Shown: positions 1-55,010 of the stretch, piece after piece
How positions within the stretch are numbered: position 1 is the stretch's first letter
How the letters are laid out: each line of letters opens with the position of its first letter
Assembly (NCBI GenBank): GCA_903813345.2
Contig: CAIIXF020000010.1
Location: forward strand, 2,225,169 to 2,289,168
Length of the DNA: 64,000 nt
Direction of reading: 5' to 3'
Source of the DNA: Owenia fusiformis
Taxonomy: Eukaryota > Annelida > Polychaeta > Sabellida > Oweniidae
Notes under the pieces: generated by a model
Told to the model about the DNA's origin: nothing
The model's database searches: none
What the model saw: only the letters and a program-made list of their open reading frames with translations
Position numbers and translations under genes: made by a program

Positions 1-295
1 AGTGAGCAGGAAGATCATGTGGATATAGTGAAGGATGTGAAAACTGAAAAATAAACCATATTGGACCAGTGGTGAGATTCTTTCCTGAAGTTAACAGGGG
101 TTGATGCATGGCTTTTTATCCGGCTACTGCCTGAAGTTTTGATGTATTATGTAAGCTGGTTGTAATTATGATGTATGTAAATTAAACATGGATGTAGGGC
201 TTACATACTTAATAATCTATCCCCTACTGCCCAAACCTTTGATGTATGAATGATAATGGTTACATTTTAGTTTATGATCTATGAATGATACATAC

Positions 296-1599
296 ATTGT
301 GCCCGTAGTCTTAACCTGTCAATGTACATCCTGATTTGATCTTTACTTCTCCCTGGTATCACTTTTGCTAGAGTATCAACATCCTCAGATGAATACCTGA
401 AAATGACAACAATTGCAATTTCTGTAGCTGTCTGTCTGTGGTTTTTATGTTTTATTTCAGGAACAAATGTCAAAATCTCAAATAAATGTGACATGATTCT
501 AAAACAATCATTACTAACTTGAATATTAAAATGTCAAGAGAGAAATAATTAATTAATTAATTAAGAATTCACCATTATGACTTTTTTACGTTAACAAAAT
601 AGCTTTGAATTGGAATATTTTTTAAAAGGCAATGGTGTACCCAGGATCTAAAAAATAAGGTGAGGCAAATTTGAATAGGTGAGGCAAAAAGTGAGTTGAG
701 GCAATATACAAGGAATTCAACTTCGTTTTCATAATTTCTTCTGGAGTAAAATGTCTGCCCTAATAATAATCATGGGCGTAGGGCTATATTTTGAGTTGGT
801 ACGCACACTCGGGGATGCCGCATCGCGGGGATCAGGAGGTATGCTCCCCCACGAAATCTTTTTTCAAGGACATTATTTGATGGAATCTTAGCGTTTTTAT
901 CAACTTTAAATGTTGACAATGGTAAACATACAGATACGGTAGGAAGCATAAATTCGCAAATAAACAAATGGATTTTAATACATTTTTAATTTTTTCAAAT
1001 TCATTTGGTACGCCTGTGCGTTGCCGTATTTTGCATAATAGGCGCTACGCCCATGATAATATATTTAGTATTGTGGGGAGTCCTGCTCAATGTCTGCCTA
1101 TTAGGGGTCTCGCAATTGCTCGGATTTACTCGAGCAATTGGTCACAATACAAGCGTATCGATACACAACTTGAATATCGGTTAAAATTCTGTATCGGTTT
1201 TAACATGAGGTTAATATCGGTGCTCGTATCGAAATTAGAGATAATGTAATGTGGGACCCCTACTGCCTATGCTCCTGAAGGGTCATGTGTAAAGTATTGG
1301 ATTGTTCTATTACAGTCAGAAGTAGAAGACCTTTAAATTAATATCAAATAAAAGTGACCTTACTGTTTCAAAGCATGAAGGAGCTTTTTCTTTTGTTCAA
1401 GTGACCAATTTTGCCTATTCTCAAACTCTAGTTCATCTGGTTCATAAATCTCTGGCTGTATTTTCTCTCTGACGGATCTCCTAGATGGAGGAGGGGGTGG
1501 AACTTTTGGCTTGTTGGGATCTTTACACGGTCTACCCACGCGTCGTTTCTTAGGTGGAGGTGGTGGCATATCTACTGTATCTACTGGGTCTGGTTCCAT
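296..1599 (-). CDS. SNAPC2: SNAPC2-like snRNA-activating complex subunit, 5' two exons (partial)
   Basis: Two coding exons are visible: 1599-1364 (start ATG at 1599, donor GTAAGG) and 396-296 (acceptor after TTTTCAG, donor GTATGT). They join in phase. The first encodes a proline-rich N-terminus with an AT-hook-like core (RVGRPCK, about residues 20-26) and ends in a Myb/SANT-like helix starting WSLEQKKKLL. The second continues that domain with a GRSKDQIR motif. Spacing of the tryptophan, the leucines and the GRS..IR motif matches the SANT-like region of SNAPC2, a subunit of the complex that drives RNA polymerase II and III snRNA promoters. That assignment is from remembered family sequence. 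The rest of the gene lies beyond position 1. A strong acceptor on this strand near 45-58 could open the next exon, but this is uncertain. Another small SANT-domain protein remains possible. Confidence 0.6.
771..1055. mobile_element. Small terminal-inverted-repeat element (MITE-like)
   Basis: The left end reads CATGGGCGTAG and the right end is its inverse complement CTACGCCCATG, enclosing 285 bp with no convincing gene. Flanks are ATAAT-rich on both sides, so the target duplication is ambiguous and the superfamily is not assigned. ORFs predicted across it on both strands look incidental. Related fragments containing CCCATGGGCGTATAAG occur at about 3488 and 4541, suggesting a dispersed family. 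Confidence 0.45.
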
Positions 1600-2034
1600 G
1601 GTGCGTTTGTATCACAACTTGATGGCTAAATGAGTGACTGGCTGACTGACTACTTGTTAAGTTGGATGGCTAGAAGAAGAAATAAAACAAAATTCAAATA
1701 ATGTAGGTCACAATGGCACTGGCAGATTTCACTAATAGTGGAATTTTCTTTAGTATGAAAACTATACTCAATTCAGACAATAGAGATTGAACAATGCAGT
1801 ACTTTAACTGTGGTAAAAAGCATTAATAGTCACAGTTTGAAAAGTATATGTAATTACTGTAGCTGACAAAATATTCAGCTTGTCCAGGATGATATAGTCT
1901 GCCTTAGGTACTTCAACGTTTTTGAACAATGTGTAGTTCAGAAGAAATTCATTGTCAAATATTAAATTGAGATGCTTGTGGTTGTTCACGTCAAAGGAAA
2001 ATATGACAAGATAAAGGTGATGTAATAAATGATG

Positions 2035-2335
2035 AGAACTTGATTGATTGCATTAGGAAATCCAAAAACTTGATTGGTTGCTTTGGGAAATTCCAAGAAC
2101 TTGATTGATTGCATTTGGAAATCCAAGAACTTGATTGATTGCATTAGGAAATCTCAAGAACTTGATTGGTTGCTTTGCGAAATCCCAAGAACTTGATTGA
2201 TTGCGTTTTGAAATCCAAGAACTTGATTGGTTGCATTTTGAAATCCAAGAACTTGATTGGTTGCATTAGGAAATCTCAAGAACTTGATTGGTTGCATTGG
2301 GAAATCCAAAGTTTGATTGGTTTCATTGGGAAAAT
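2035..2335. repeat. Minisatellite, 32-35 bp unit
   Basis: About nine tandem copies of a unit built around AACTTGATTGATTGCATT..GGAAATCC. The open reading frames across it (for example from 2166) are translations of the repeat and are not genes. Confidence 0.85.
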
Positions 2336-2336
2336 A

Positions 2337-2707
2337 ACATTTTGGGAAAAATTGCTATACCTGCACATGTTATTTTCTCGTACAAAATAAAGTATGAAGG
2401 CATGTGTAAATTTTGTTGCTTTTTTCAGGAAAGTATCATTACATTGTCTTCTTTCAGTAAATTTGGTAGGAGTTCAATGGGAACTCCTGGAAATTCTGAT
2501 ATTTCACTCTTTCTATTTTTCCAAATTTTCTTTTGAAGTTCCAAGACAACACAGGAGCTACCACTGACCGGTTTCCAGGTTTACTAAAAGTAGACAATGT
2601 AATGATACTTTCCTGAAAAAAGGAAGGAAATACACACATGCCTTCATACCTAATTTTGTACCAGAAAATAACATGTGCAGGTAAAGCAATTTTTTCCCAA
2701 AATGTTT
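2337..2707. repeat. Long inverted repeat (hairpin) next to the minisatellite
   Basis: Sequence at about 2337-2456 (AACATTTTGGGAAAAATTGC onward, through CTGCACATGTTATTTTC and AGGAAAGTATCATTACATTG) recurs as its reverse complement at about 2590-2707. Arms are roughly 115 bp with small differences and the loop is about 130 bp. Transcription would give a long hairpin. No terminal duplication was identified. Confidence 0.75.
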
Positions 2708-2774
2708 TTTTCCATCTGTACTACATAATGACGGTTGTGCCAGGCATGAGTCAATAGACAATGAGGCAATAGAC

Positions 2775-2895
2775 AATGTTATATAATATTGCAAGGCCTG
2801 TCATGACCGTAGTAATGTTAAAGCCTGATATGACCGTGACAATACTATACTATATTGCAAGGCCTGTCATAACCGTGGTAATGTTGAAGCCTGAT
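2775..2895. repeat. Direct repeat, about 66 bp, two copies
   Basis: The block containing GCAAGGCCTGTCAT, CCGT and AAGCCTGAT occurs twice (GCAAGGCCTG at 2791 and again at about 2857). It abuts a further unclassified repeat-like stretch to about 3117. No gene is seen here. Confidence 0.6.
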
Positions 2896-3574
2896 TATTA
2901 AAAGAGTACTCTTAATAACCAGTACACACTCATCGGAGTGCTTGCCCGACCCTCCAGACAAGCCCCTGTGGGGTATACAGGCCAGGAAAGCATTTCCCGC
3001 AATATAGATTAGAAGCGCTAGTGTGTTCGACCGTATATGCCAATAAAAAATAAAAAATAAATATCCAAATAAGAAAAAATAACAATAAATAACAATAAAT
3101 ACCAGCATATGACGGTCGGATTTATTTGACTAAGATTTTCGACATCTAAAAAGTTAATCGACTTTTTTGTGACTTTGAATCACAGAAAGCATTCTGAAGT
3201 ATCAAATTGGAGCCACATTAAATTTTGGCATCCGCCTAATGTTTACCATTTACCTTTTATTGATTCTTTCATAAGTTTCGTCATAAACTCAGTTTGACCA
3301 GAAGTATCTTTGTTGCCGCTCGATTTTTTAAAAAAATGTCCCTTTTCTCATCATCCGGATGTGCGGTTTACTTGGACTCGCCCAAAACGAGGGGTGTCAA
3401 ACGCAAGATGGTAGAGATGAAGACATGTCGCCACTCTCAGAGAATCTATTCCATAATTTCAACATTACCAGATTTTCTTATTTTTCGCCCATGGGCGTAT
3501 AAGTGTACTACTTTCGATTTTTGGCCCAGTGGGCGTAAAGGTGAGAAGAGCTGATGAATACAATGGTTTAGTAC

Positions 3575-4307
3575 TAGGGGTGGGACGGATAACCGAAATA
3601 CCGAAAAACCGCGGTTCATAGCCTTCGGATCGGTTTTCGGATCACGGCCCTACTTTCGAATCAGCTTTTCGGATCGTTTTCGGATTAATATTTCATTGGT
3701 CAAGTATCAGTAAAACAGTTAAAAACACTGTTTTACAGCAACATTTTTGATATTCCTAGTCCCTACCTTGTCTGTCTTGTCTGTTGCTAGCTCACTCGTT
3801 TACTAGATTCGTTTCGTATCCGCGTATTCGTATCCCTCGGTAATCAATCATGTGGTCCCTGGTACTATATTCTTTAGTCGTGTATTCTAAATAATATGTA
3901 TTGTTCATGAAATACTATAACATTCCATCTATAAAATGTTGTTATAACGTGGCATAATTGTCTAATTGATACAAAGATTTGCGCAAATTTATATTTGCGC
4001 AGGTTCGATATAGGGTATTATTTTGTGCGCACCAACAATACATTCAAATATGGCGTCTGAATCTCAAATTCCCGTTTTCCCAAAAGAAATGAAGATTATT
4101 GCAGCCCCCACAGCCGTTTGGACGTACTTTGGGTTCGCAGAAGTCGATGGGAAGTTGCTCACTGATAAAACAATATGTAAACTGTGCAAAAAGCAGCTAA
4201 TCATGTCAATCAATACAAATCCTTAAAATGAATGAACCGAACCGAAAAAACCGAACCGACGGCTGATGATCCGAAAAACCGAACCGAACCGAACCGTCCC
4301 ATCCCTA
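3575..4307. mobile_element. Non-autonomous hAT element, 733 bp
   Basis: The element starts TAGGGGTGGGACGG and ends CCGTCCCATCCCTA, an imperfect terminal inverted repeat. It is flanked by the identical 8-bp duplication TTTAGTAC (3567-3574 and 4308-4315), the hAT signature. Subterminal regions are full of CCGAA/CGGTT repeats. It retains the 5' end of a transposase-like reading frame (see 4050-4226), so it is probably an internal deletion derivative of an autonomous hAT. Confidence 0.88.
4050..4226 (+). pseudogene. hAT transposase fragment: BED-type zinc-finger N-terminus
   Basis: About 58 codons resemble the start of a hAT transposase or ZBED protein: an aromatic block (AVWTYFGF), then DGK, DKTICKLCKK with the C-x2-C half of a BED finger. 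The frame ends shortly afterwards, before the histidine half, the catalytic core and the dimerisation region. It lies wholly inside the 733-bp hAT element and is best read as a leftover from internal deletion. No activity is expected. Confidence 0.65.
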
Positions 4308-5088
4308 TTTAGTACTGGTAGGTGCTCAAAATACTGTAAGATTCATGTAACGCGCTATAGGCTGCGCGGTAACCTTGGACTTAATGTTGAAACAAAGTAA
4401 CAACAGAACGATCCACCATTGCCACTTATGGCTCAGCGTTGAACTTGATGTTGAAACAAAGTAACAACAGAACGATCTGCCAGTGACAACATACTCTTGA
4501 ATTTATTGAAAAAATCAATAAATAGTCATTTTTATAGGCCCATGGGCGTATAAGCATACTACATTCGATTTTTGGCCCATGGGCCTAAATTTAGGGGGGC
4601 GAATATGCGAGAAAATCCAGTACTTCATTGAACTACGCAGTTTTACAAGCGAAAAATATAAGGGCAGGTTGTATATAGGACTGGACAAGATGAAAAGACG
4701 AAATAAGATGAACTGAACCAGGTTACGTGACTGATTTCTTAGAAGAAATTACGTCAGAAAAACAAAAGCTCCGTAGAGAATTTTCACTTGAAATGTTGAA
4801 AAGCATGCCCAGTTTTCTAAGGGAATATACCGTAATTAATAGTTACGTGTACAAGTCAATATTACCGAGTTAGATGGTGCATAAGTTAGGCGGTGGACGA
4901 CGATGTGAATTCATGCGACTGTTACTTTTTGGAAGGTTTTTTGCAAAAAAGTCGAGTAACTTTTTAGATGTCGAAAATCTTAGCCTACAGTTTGGAACAA
5001 AACAAATGACAGGTGGATTTTCTATCACTATATCCAAACCATGGTGTTTTGAAAGCCCTATAGTCTCAAATATTGTCTAGATACATAT

Positions 5089-5769
5089 TAGTGTTGTCGC
5101 GATTAATCGATATATCGCGATATACATCGCCAAAGCTGATTCTGGCGATGCATCGATGTCTGAAACAAAACATCAATGTTTTTAAAAAAAATCAATTTGC
5201 TAAAAATCACCCTTTCTTATCTTATTTTGACCCAAATCGCTTACCTCTCTCATGTCTTAATTCATTTTCCAATGTTTTCTGATATTCTTTCGCTTTAAAA
5301 CTGTTTTAGCTAGTCAAAATGAACCATTAATCTAAAAAAATTACTTTACTTTTAATTCACCGTTACTACAAGTTCTCGGATGTACCAGGCAGGCCCGTAG
5401 CCAGGGGGGGTTCACAGGGTTCAGTCGAACCCCCCTGGCCAAAAAGTCTTTCAAAATCATGCAGTTTTCACCATTTTGAGCATTTCTCAAGTGATTTTAT
5501 CCATATTTGGACCAAAATTGTCAGATATGAACCCCCCCTGGAAATTTTTGAAAACTGAACCCCCCTTAGCAAATCCTGACTACAGGCCTGCCAGCGTACT
5601 CTTATTAATAAGTTCTGTTCCGCATTTTAGTGCATTAGCATTCGGTATTTCAGTGCACTTTTCTCTGACTTTTTCTCGATGTACATCGCGATGTGCATCA
5701 ATGTTTACTATTTGTACTGAAAATTGCCGATGTATCGATGTACGATTATGGCACATCGTGACAACACTA
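5089..5769. mobile_element. Non-autonomous hAT element, 681 bp
   Basis: The termini are TAGTGTTGTCGCGA and its counterpart TCGTGACAACACTA. An exact 8-bp duplication ATACATAT flanks it (5081-5088 and 5770-5777). Subterminal sequence is rich in ATCGATG/CGCGAT repeats. A nested second repeat may be present at about 5388-5590: it has inverted ends near GGCAGGCCCGTAG and CTACAGGCCTGCC and contains two facing runs of GAACCCCCC type. The ORFs at 5476-5858 lie inside this non-coding element and are rejected. Confidence 0.88.
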
Positions 5770-6543
5770 ATACATATCCTTAAATTTGTATATTTTGCAT
5801 TTTGTGTACTGTCATCCACTGATGCTTGACCTCTTGTAAATTCTCTTATTTTTAACATGGGAAATCCTCACTTCAGCAAAGTGTCATTATTTTTGTTCCA
5901 AACTCTTGAAACTGTACCGGCGAAATTCCTGATTGATTCATAGACTAGATCTATTTACAACAAGGGAGAACTTGTGGGGTCAAGTACTACAGTTATATGC
6001 AAACCATTTAACAAACCTCAAGTTAATCCAATTATTGCTTTCTAAGGAGAGAAAATGCAAGAAGTAGACGATATTTTGACATGCAGCATTCCACTCCGTG
6101 GGAAAATACTCACGATTTGATGACGTCATCAGAAAAGGTGTTTGTAAAATCGGAAACAACCGAAGAAAATAGCAGTAATTTCATTGGTCAATCAATCTAA
6201 CGATTTTCCCCGAATCTAAATTATCGAAGTTACAGCCATTGGAAACGAGGTTTTGGAACAAACAGGATTATCTTATGTCCATTTTAATGCCTTGGATTCA
6301 ATTATTAGTGCACCGATCACGTCAATTTATACCCAAGGATATAGTGAAAGTATTTTAGTTGTGTTAGACCACCAAAAATAAAGCCTATGGCCAAAAGATA
6401 ACGTAAACCGAGCGTGGAAACACAAGAAATTTGGATAAAAAATTAAGAAATTTCATGATTTTTACCTCTGTCCATTCATTTCTGTACTGAAATGTAACTG
6501 TGGCAAACACAGTGATCAAGACGTCTGGGAAAACTAGGGAAGG

Positions 6544-37137
<30,594 letters not shown>

Positions 37138-39405
37138 CCATCTCACACTAGAATCATCTTTCCAATGATTATTACACGCACCCTCAATTGCACGTATCTG
37201 GATTGTAACACACGTCTGGATTATGGATTACATCTGGATTTTAGACGACATCTTGATTATACAACACATCTGACCAACAGGAATATTACTAAGTGCCAAT
37301 ATGTTTCATGTATTGAATACCGATGTACTATATACATTGTAATTGGATATCAATATATTAAAGTTGGATGTGTATTTCTGAATCTAGTACAACCATGAAG
37401 ACTATGTACTATGATTGGATACTAGCACTACAATATACGGGCATATGGAGTACCACACAGTGTAAATACAGTGATATGTGACACTTACACTATGACAATA
37501 GGTGCATAATAGAGTAATATAGAGACACCAGGTGTTGTTTATGTGCTGATTGAGTGGAGTCATTGGATATAGGCCACTTGCTGAGAGCTGGTCACTGTTT
37601 GTAGGCCAAGCTCAATATTTGTCCACTTCAGTATGCCCCATGGGGGATTATAAAGTGCTACCTATGCACCTCTGTAAGGAGAGTTTAACTACAGGGTGAT
37701 ACATGTGTGCAGGTTGATACACAGGTGCAGTAGCCATGTGTGTGTAGGAAGATACATGAGAGCAGGTATTTACATGCATGCAGGAAACATCCATGGCTTT
37801 CTTTATGATAAGCAGAGTCACAGTCTGTTGTAAACAATGAAAGGTAGCACTGACTTTGTGGTACAGATATACATGTTCAGGGCCAGGTTTATTGCACCAG
37901 GTGGAGAAAGCTGGATTTACTGAGCTTTTAGGCTCACATGGCATCATAGTAGATGTATAGTGGAGAGGAAACATCAAATTTCTGTACATAGTATCTTTGC
38001 TTATATATTATTCACACAGTGATTTCCATACAAACCTGGATGAGGAAATTTTCAGAAACTTTTAATCTTCAAAAAATTTGAAATTTATATGCACATTGAC
38101 CTCACTTCTGTGAAGTTTTGACATTTTAGAATGTTAACTAGTATATTAGGGGAACATCAGGTTGTATGTTTTCTTTCAAGACTCCTAACTACTGGCCAGG
38201 TTTGTATGGGGGTCACTGATCATTGTTGCACTATTTCAAATATTAGAAGTTTAGGATATCTGGTGAAAGTTACCTTCAAACACTTTCTCTGTGTAATGAG
38301 ATAAAATTGAGGCAAATGATAAATTGAGGCAAAGCATGAATTGAGGTATGTCAATATTGGGAGAATTAATTTTAGTCCAGGTTCGATTTTAGTTCTACTG
38401 TTGTATCACACCTCTGTGCTTTAGATGAAGCTTTAATGAAAAACTATACATTGAAAGATGGCTTATTTTTCAAGAAATAACATGTAATTAAAGCAACTAT
38501 GGTATGTTGTACTGTAGATGCTACACAAATTTTGAATTTGATTAGCAGATTCAGTGAAACAAATATTTTAATATACATCATCAAATGATGACAAGTCTTC
38601 TGGTTAATGGAATTATATCATCAAATTTGTTCTAGTGAACTTTATGAAAAATACAATTTATAGTTCTCTCAATATGTTACATGATGACTGTTACCTTGTG
38701 TATAGTGCACAAAAGGGCTTTAGAGCAATACAGAACATTTGCTCTGCTCGGCCCATTTTGGTATTTTAGGGAACACTAATATTGAAATAAATTTATTTAA
38801 TGTAGTTTTGTTTCTGTGTATTCCAATCGGATCAGATCATATCAATATATGTGGTATAATTTAGAAAGTTGTCAGGTATTATTTATTTGGACTTTGTTAC
38901 ATTTGTATAACTATCTGCATGATTGTGTTCATTTGTGGAATTAATGCTTCCATTTTGTCACGTAACAATTTGGTAGATTAGGTCAGCTATCGATGAATGG
39001 TAAATTATATCATAAATTAATATAATACTAATATCTATGTACGCCTCGTATTAACATTCACCGCTAAAACAGTCCTACACTATAAGTTTTGTAAATTAAT
39101 TTTAAATGTAAATATGATGTTATTTAGGGAGAATAATTCATGAAATTGCAACTTTTGAAATGATCTCAGATATTGAGATCTACTTTAAATGCTGCATAAT
39201 GTAATTTACTACTGATCTACTGTCTGTTAATTCCATGTGAAAACCAGAGAACTGCATTGAGTTCTTAATATGATTTATTGTGATTGGTATTCGGCGTTAG
39301 GTTTTTCAGTCACATCTGTGACAAAGTGTTACACTTTCGTAACCAAAATTCTCATTACCTCTATTTATATTTAAAAATGTCCCAAATATATTGATTATAC
39401 ATGTA

Positions 39406-39638
39406 CAGTAAAACCTGTATATCCGAACACCTCTCTACTCTGAATACCTCAATCTGAACACCTTTTTCAATCTCAAATTTTAATCTACCATGATAACTTC
39501 TATGTTAAAAAACATTGAAATGTGAACACCTGCCAATCGGAACATTTTCGGCCAGTTCCAGCAGCATTTAGATTTAAGGCCAATCAGAACATTTTCGTCC
39601 AGTTCCAGTGGCATTCAGATTTAAGACAGGTTTTACTT
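39406..39638. mobile_element. CAGTAAAACCTGT-type MITE
   Basis: The left end CAGTAAAACCTGT faces ACAGGTTTTACT, with internal sequence resembling CCGAACACCT. The same termini bound 63257-63414, and a decayed copy is at about 42385-42465 (ending TGGTTTTACTG). A GAATGCATCTGG/GTGTTTGGA fragment near 24067 may be another. It has no coding capacity. Confidence 0.65.
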
Positions 39639-41649
39639 TGATGATTTTCTATATTATCAGCTGAGTGTATTATGATATTTAATTAAGTCAAAAGTTCATT
39701 CTCAACTTTGTGGTTAAATCATTTCTGGGTAAATCACTGATAGCCACTCATATCATTTTAACCACATTCCTTAAATGAGACACTCAATGTTGCATTTTTG
39801 GGATGATACAAATATTGAGAATTATTGTCACTTGTCTTTGTGCATTAAACTACATTAAACTAAATCAAGCTTAGCCAGGTATTTATGAAGTAAATTACAG
39901 CAACCACTACCTTTTGATGTACTACAGCAACCTTATGTCTTGCATCTGCTCCCTTTCCCTCCTCACCCCCAGGAAAGTTGGGATGGGGGAGCGGGGACCT
40001 TTTGCTTGGTAAAAATCTCAATATTAAATTTTCACAAATGATTTGATTTTTGATTCACATGTTTATTATGTACACACTGCATACCCTAATGTATTTCTAT
40101 GGCTATTTGAAAACTCAAATTGTGTTCATTGTTGAAATTGGAAAAGAAAAAAGAAAATATATGACCTGTACTTGATGTAAAAACTTGCAACACATTGAGC
40201 TTTCTATTTCTCTAATTTTACAGGATAATCAGGATTGAGAAAGAACTTTCAAAAAGTAAATTGCAATTGCTATCTACATCTAAAAATCTTGATGAAGTTC
40301 TGAATTAGAATCTTATTTTTTCAATAAGTTAGCACATTTTCTTTTGTCATATTGCCTAAAGTTATAATAATTTAGAACACATAATGTACCTAGTCCTTGT
40401 AGATGATTCATATAATTTTGAGTTTCAAAATGTAAATATTAACATCATTTGCTTCTTATTTTAATTCTATCCTTATGTGATTGTATAATATATAACAAGC
40501 ATATTATATATCACTGGTAGACATGGATAGGACTGTAGGACGTAGTCCTCTTCCTTATCCCTTTTTAGCAGTGATTTAGAATTATTATAAATTAACACTG
40601 TTACCATGGCAACCATGATTAGACCCTAAGTTATACTTATTTTGTTGTTCCCCCCAACATGAGATGAATTTGCAATGTGATTTTAGTTTTAGATTTGCAT
40701 GTATGTTTGTTTGTATCATGTTGGTTGCCATAGTAATTGATGTGAATGTATTGTACATATAGAGTATTAGGAACCTACAGGTGGAATTTTAGTGAACTGT
40801 TGTCGTCATGTGCAACAGTGAACAAGGAGTCTTCTAAAGGGACCCCTTATCTACTTCATAACTCAATGTAACTCAAAACTAAGTTGTATTGCAGTAAAAA
40901 TATTATAGTAATTGTGAATTTGTCTTTTGTTGATGATATTTGAAGTGCAGTTACTCAGATAGGACAGACGTCAGAAAACATTCACACATAGCTGGACAAG
41001 TGGACATAGTAAACCCTATTTAATTAGGTGAGGGGCATTGATTTTTAGTTTCTCATTTATAGTCTTGATACAAAACATACATGGTTTAAATCATCTATAA
41101 ATCCTTGATATCATACAATGAAGACAAAAATTCAAATAATTATTTTTTACTTAAAATAATTTTATTCAAATCATATAAAATTCTTTGTCTAATTTTTAAC
41201 CACACACTGTTTAATCCGAAGTGAAGACAGAAAATGCCTGGTTTTACCAGTAGATGGCACTGTCTTTACTATTTTTGGCTATTTCTGACTTAAGATCATA
41301 GAGTGGCACAGTACATGTTTTTTTTTTGGGGGGGGGAGGTTTAAAGTAACAAATACATTTTGAAACCTGCAATGGATATGGTTATAATACTGTAACCTTG
41401 ATAAAATGACTTCAAGTTGAATACATCAAATATTTTAGGAGGAAGTAGACTATACCTCATAGTCCATATTACTACAGAGAAATATAATTATTTTTATTGA
41501 TTTTGGATCCAATACTAATATAGACAGCACCTCTTTAAAAATCCATATACAAAAGTCATACATAGCGATAAGATTTCAATATTCCCAATACAAAGTAATA
41601 TGTATATGTGATATATCTTTAATGCTACTTGTCAACCTATATAATTATA

Positions 41650-42126
41650 ATTTAATTGATTAATTAATCATAAATACTAGTATTCCGTAATTCCGCGGCG
41701 TGGACGGAATTTGACAAAACTTCAATTTTTTGCAGAATCCCTGATTTTCATGAAAATCCCGCGGAATTACCAGAATTTCCAGAAATTACATATTTTACGA
41801 TCTCCTACCTTTGCGGGGTATTTGGAGAGTGTCTGTTATGTCCAACAATCAATCATTATTGAGTACAAGTACGATTTCACCGTGAAATTCAACATTCTAT
41901 CACGTTTAAATTCGCTAAAGCGAGTTCGCTAATGACGCGCAGTTCTTACCTAGAAAGTAGCTGACTTCCGTTTCCGTTTTTCATCGTTTTAAAAGATTGC
42001 AGAATTTGGACTTTTTTTAAAAATTTGTGCAGAATTTTGATTTTCTCCTTGCAGAATTTGCTTTTTTTCTTGCAGAATTTTTTGCAGAATTTTGATTTTT
42101 TTCATGCAGAAAACTAGTATCTGTGA
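41650..42126. mobile_element. Possible inverted-repeat element with AATTCCG/TTGCAGAATTT content
   Basis: TTAATCATAAATACTAGT at the left resembles the reverse complement of ACTAGTATCTGTGATTAA at the right. The interior is a low-complexity alternation of GCAGAATTTTGATTT. The ORF at 41711-41932 shows no domain. The target duplication is not resolved. Confidence 0.4.
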
Positions 42127-43116
42127 TTAATAATTGAATTACTTTATCAATATTGAATTTATTGCTTTTCATTGCACATAATTTCTTCAATCATTTGATA
42201 AAATACAATATTTTTTACAGGTACGATGGGTACCCTTTCAAATAATAATAATAATTATTCCAATAATTGTATAAGTATTTAACTCAATTCATTGAGTTTA
42301 CTCTACTCAATTCAACAAATTTACTCTACTCAATTCAATGAGTTTATTCAACTCATTCCAATGATCTGGCCTATAGAATTTGGACCCACCTCTGTAAATG
42401 GAACACCTCCCAAGTGGAACACTTTTTGAGGTACCAAAGGTGTTCCAATTGCACTGGTTTTACTGTATTTTAACACCATCAATCATACAATCACTGTACA
42501 TTAACACTACTACAATTACATACACATATAATTTGGCCTCATTGGTTTTCAACTTATAATAAAATAAAATGTCTTAATAATTTGAAAGTAATATGATAAA
42601 ATACAATATACATGTATAAGACATTATAAGTATGTTTACAAAATGCAGAATAAAATATGAAAAATTTATGATTATAAGAAAAAATGATACACACATCATA
42701 AAAATGAATGTTTTCTGTATATACTACTTCTCTACTTTTCTGTATATACTATTTCTACAAATATTTGAGGTTAAAATACACCTAACTGCAAAATGGTTCA
42801 TTCTGAGATACCCTCCCATAATCTCAATAAGACACTTAATTGGTCATATTCTCTGATATGAGGCTATGCTGAAGACCATGTAGCATGTACACAAATCATA
42901 GTCTCTTAGATCATCATACCAAAATAAAAAAAAGTTCAGTATACGGAAGTCCAGTGTACGACAGTAGTTTACTTGGATCATGCTAGTTATTTGCAGGATA
43001 AGTAAATAGTCCTCCTTGACTCAAGACACGGGATCTCCATATCATATTGCGATAATCAAAGCTGCATCTCGCATTAATTTGAGATAAATTCCATTTGGTT
43101 CCATTAGTTGCCTGTG

Positions 43117-55010
<11,894 letters not shown>

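Larger units (their letters stand above)
37138..43116. other. GSK3 3' UTR and convergent intergenic region
   Basis: After the GSK3 stop (TAG, 37135-37137) no further coding segment is seen until the glycerol kinase stop at 43117 on the other strand. An AATAAA at 38786 is a possible GSK3 polyadenylation signal; other AT-rich candidates exist. Two or three miniature elements occur at 39406-39638, 42385-42465 and 41650-42126. The minus-strand ORF at 37648-37989 shows no recognisable motif. Confidence 0.6.

Noticed and set aside
1-54. A plus-strand frame ending in TAA at the left edge that could be the last codons of an upstream gene.
   Set aside because: The same bases contain an excellent minus-strand acceptor suitable for the SNAPC2-like gene. 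Seventeen codons are too few to decide, so no gene is called.
5476-5858. Two overlapping frames of 92-117 aa.
   Set aside because: They lie inside a hAT miniature element and have no domain.
37648-37989. 113-aa minus-strand frame in the GSK3 3' region.
   Set aside because: It lies in the presumed GSK3 3' UTR, shows no family resemblance and has no supporting splice structure.
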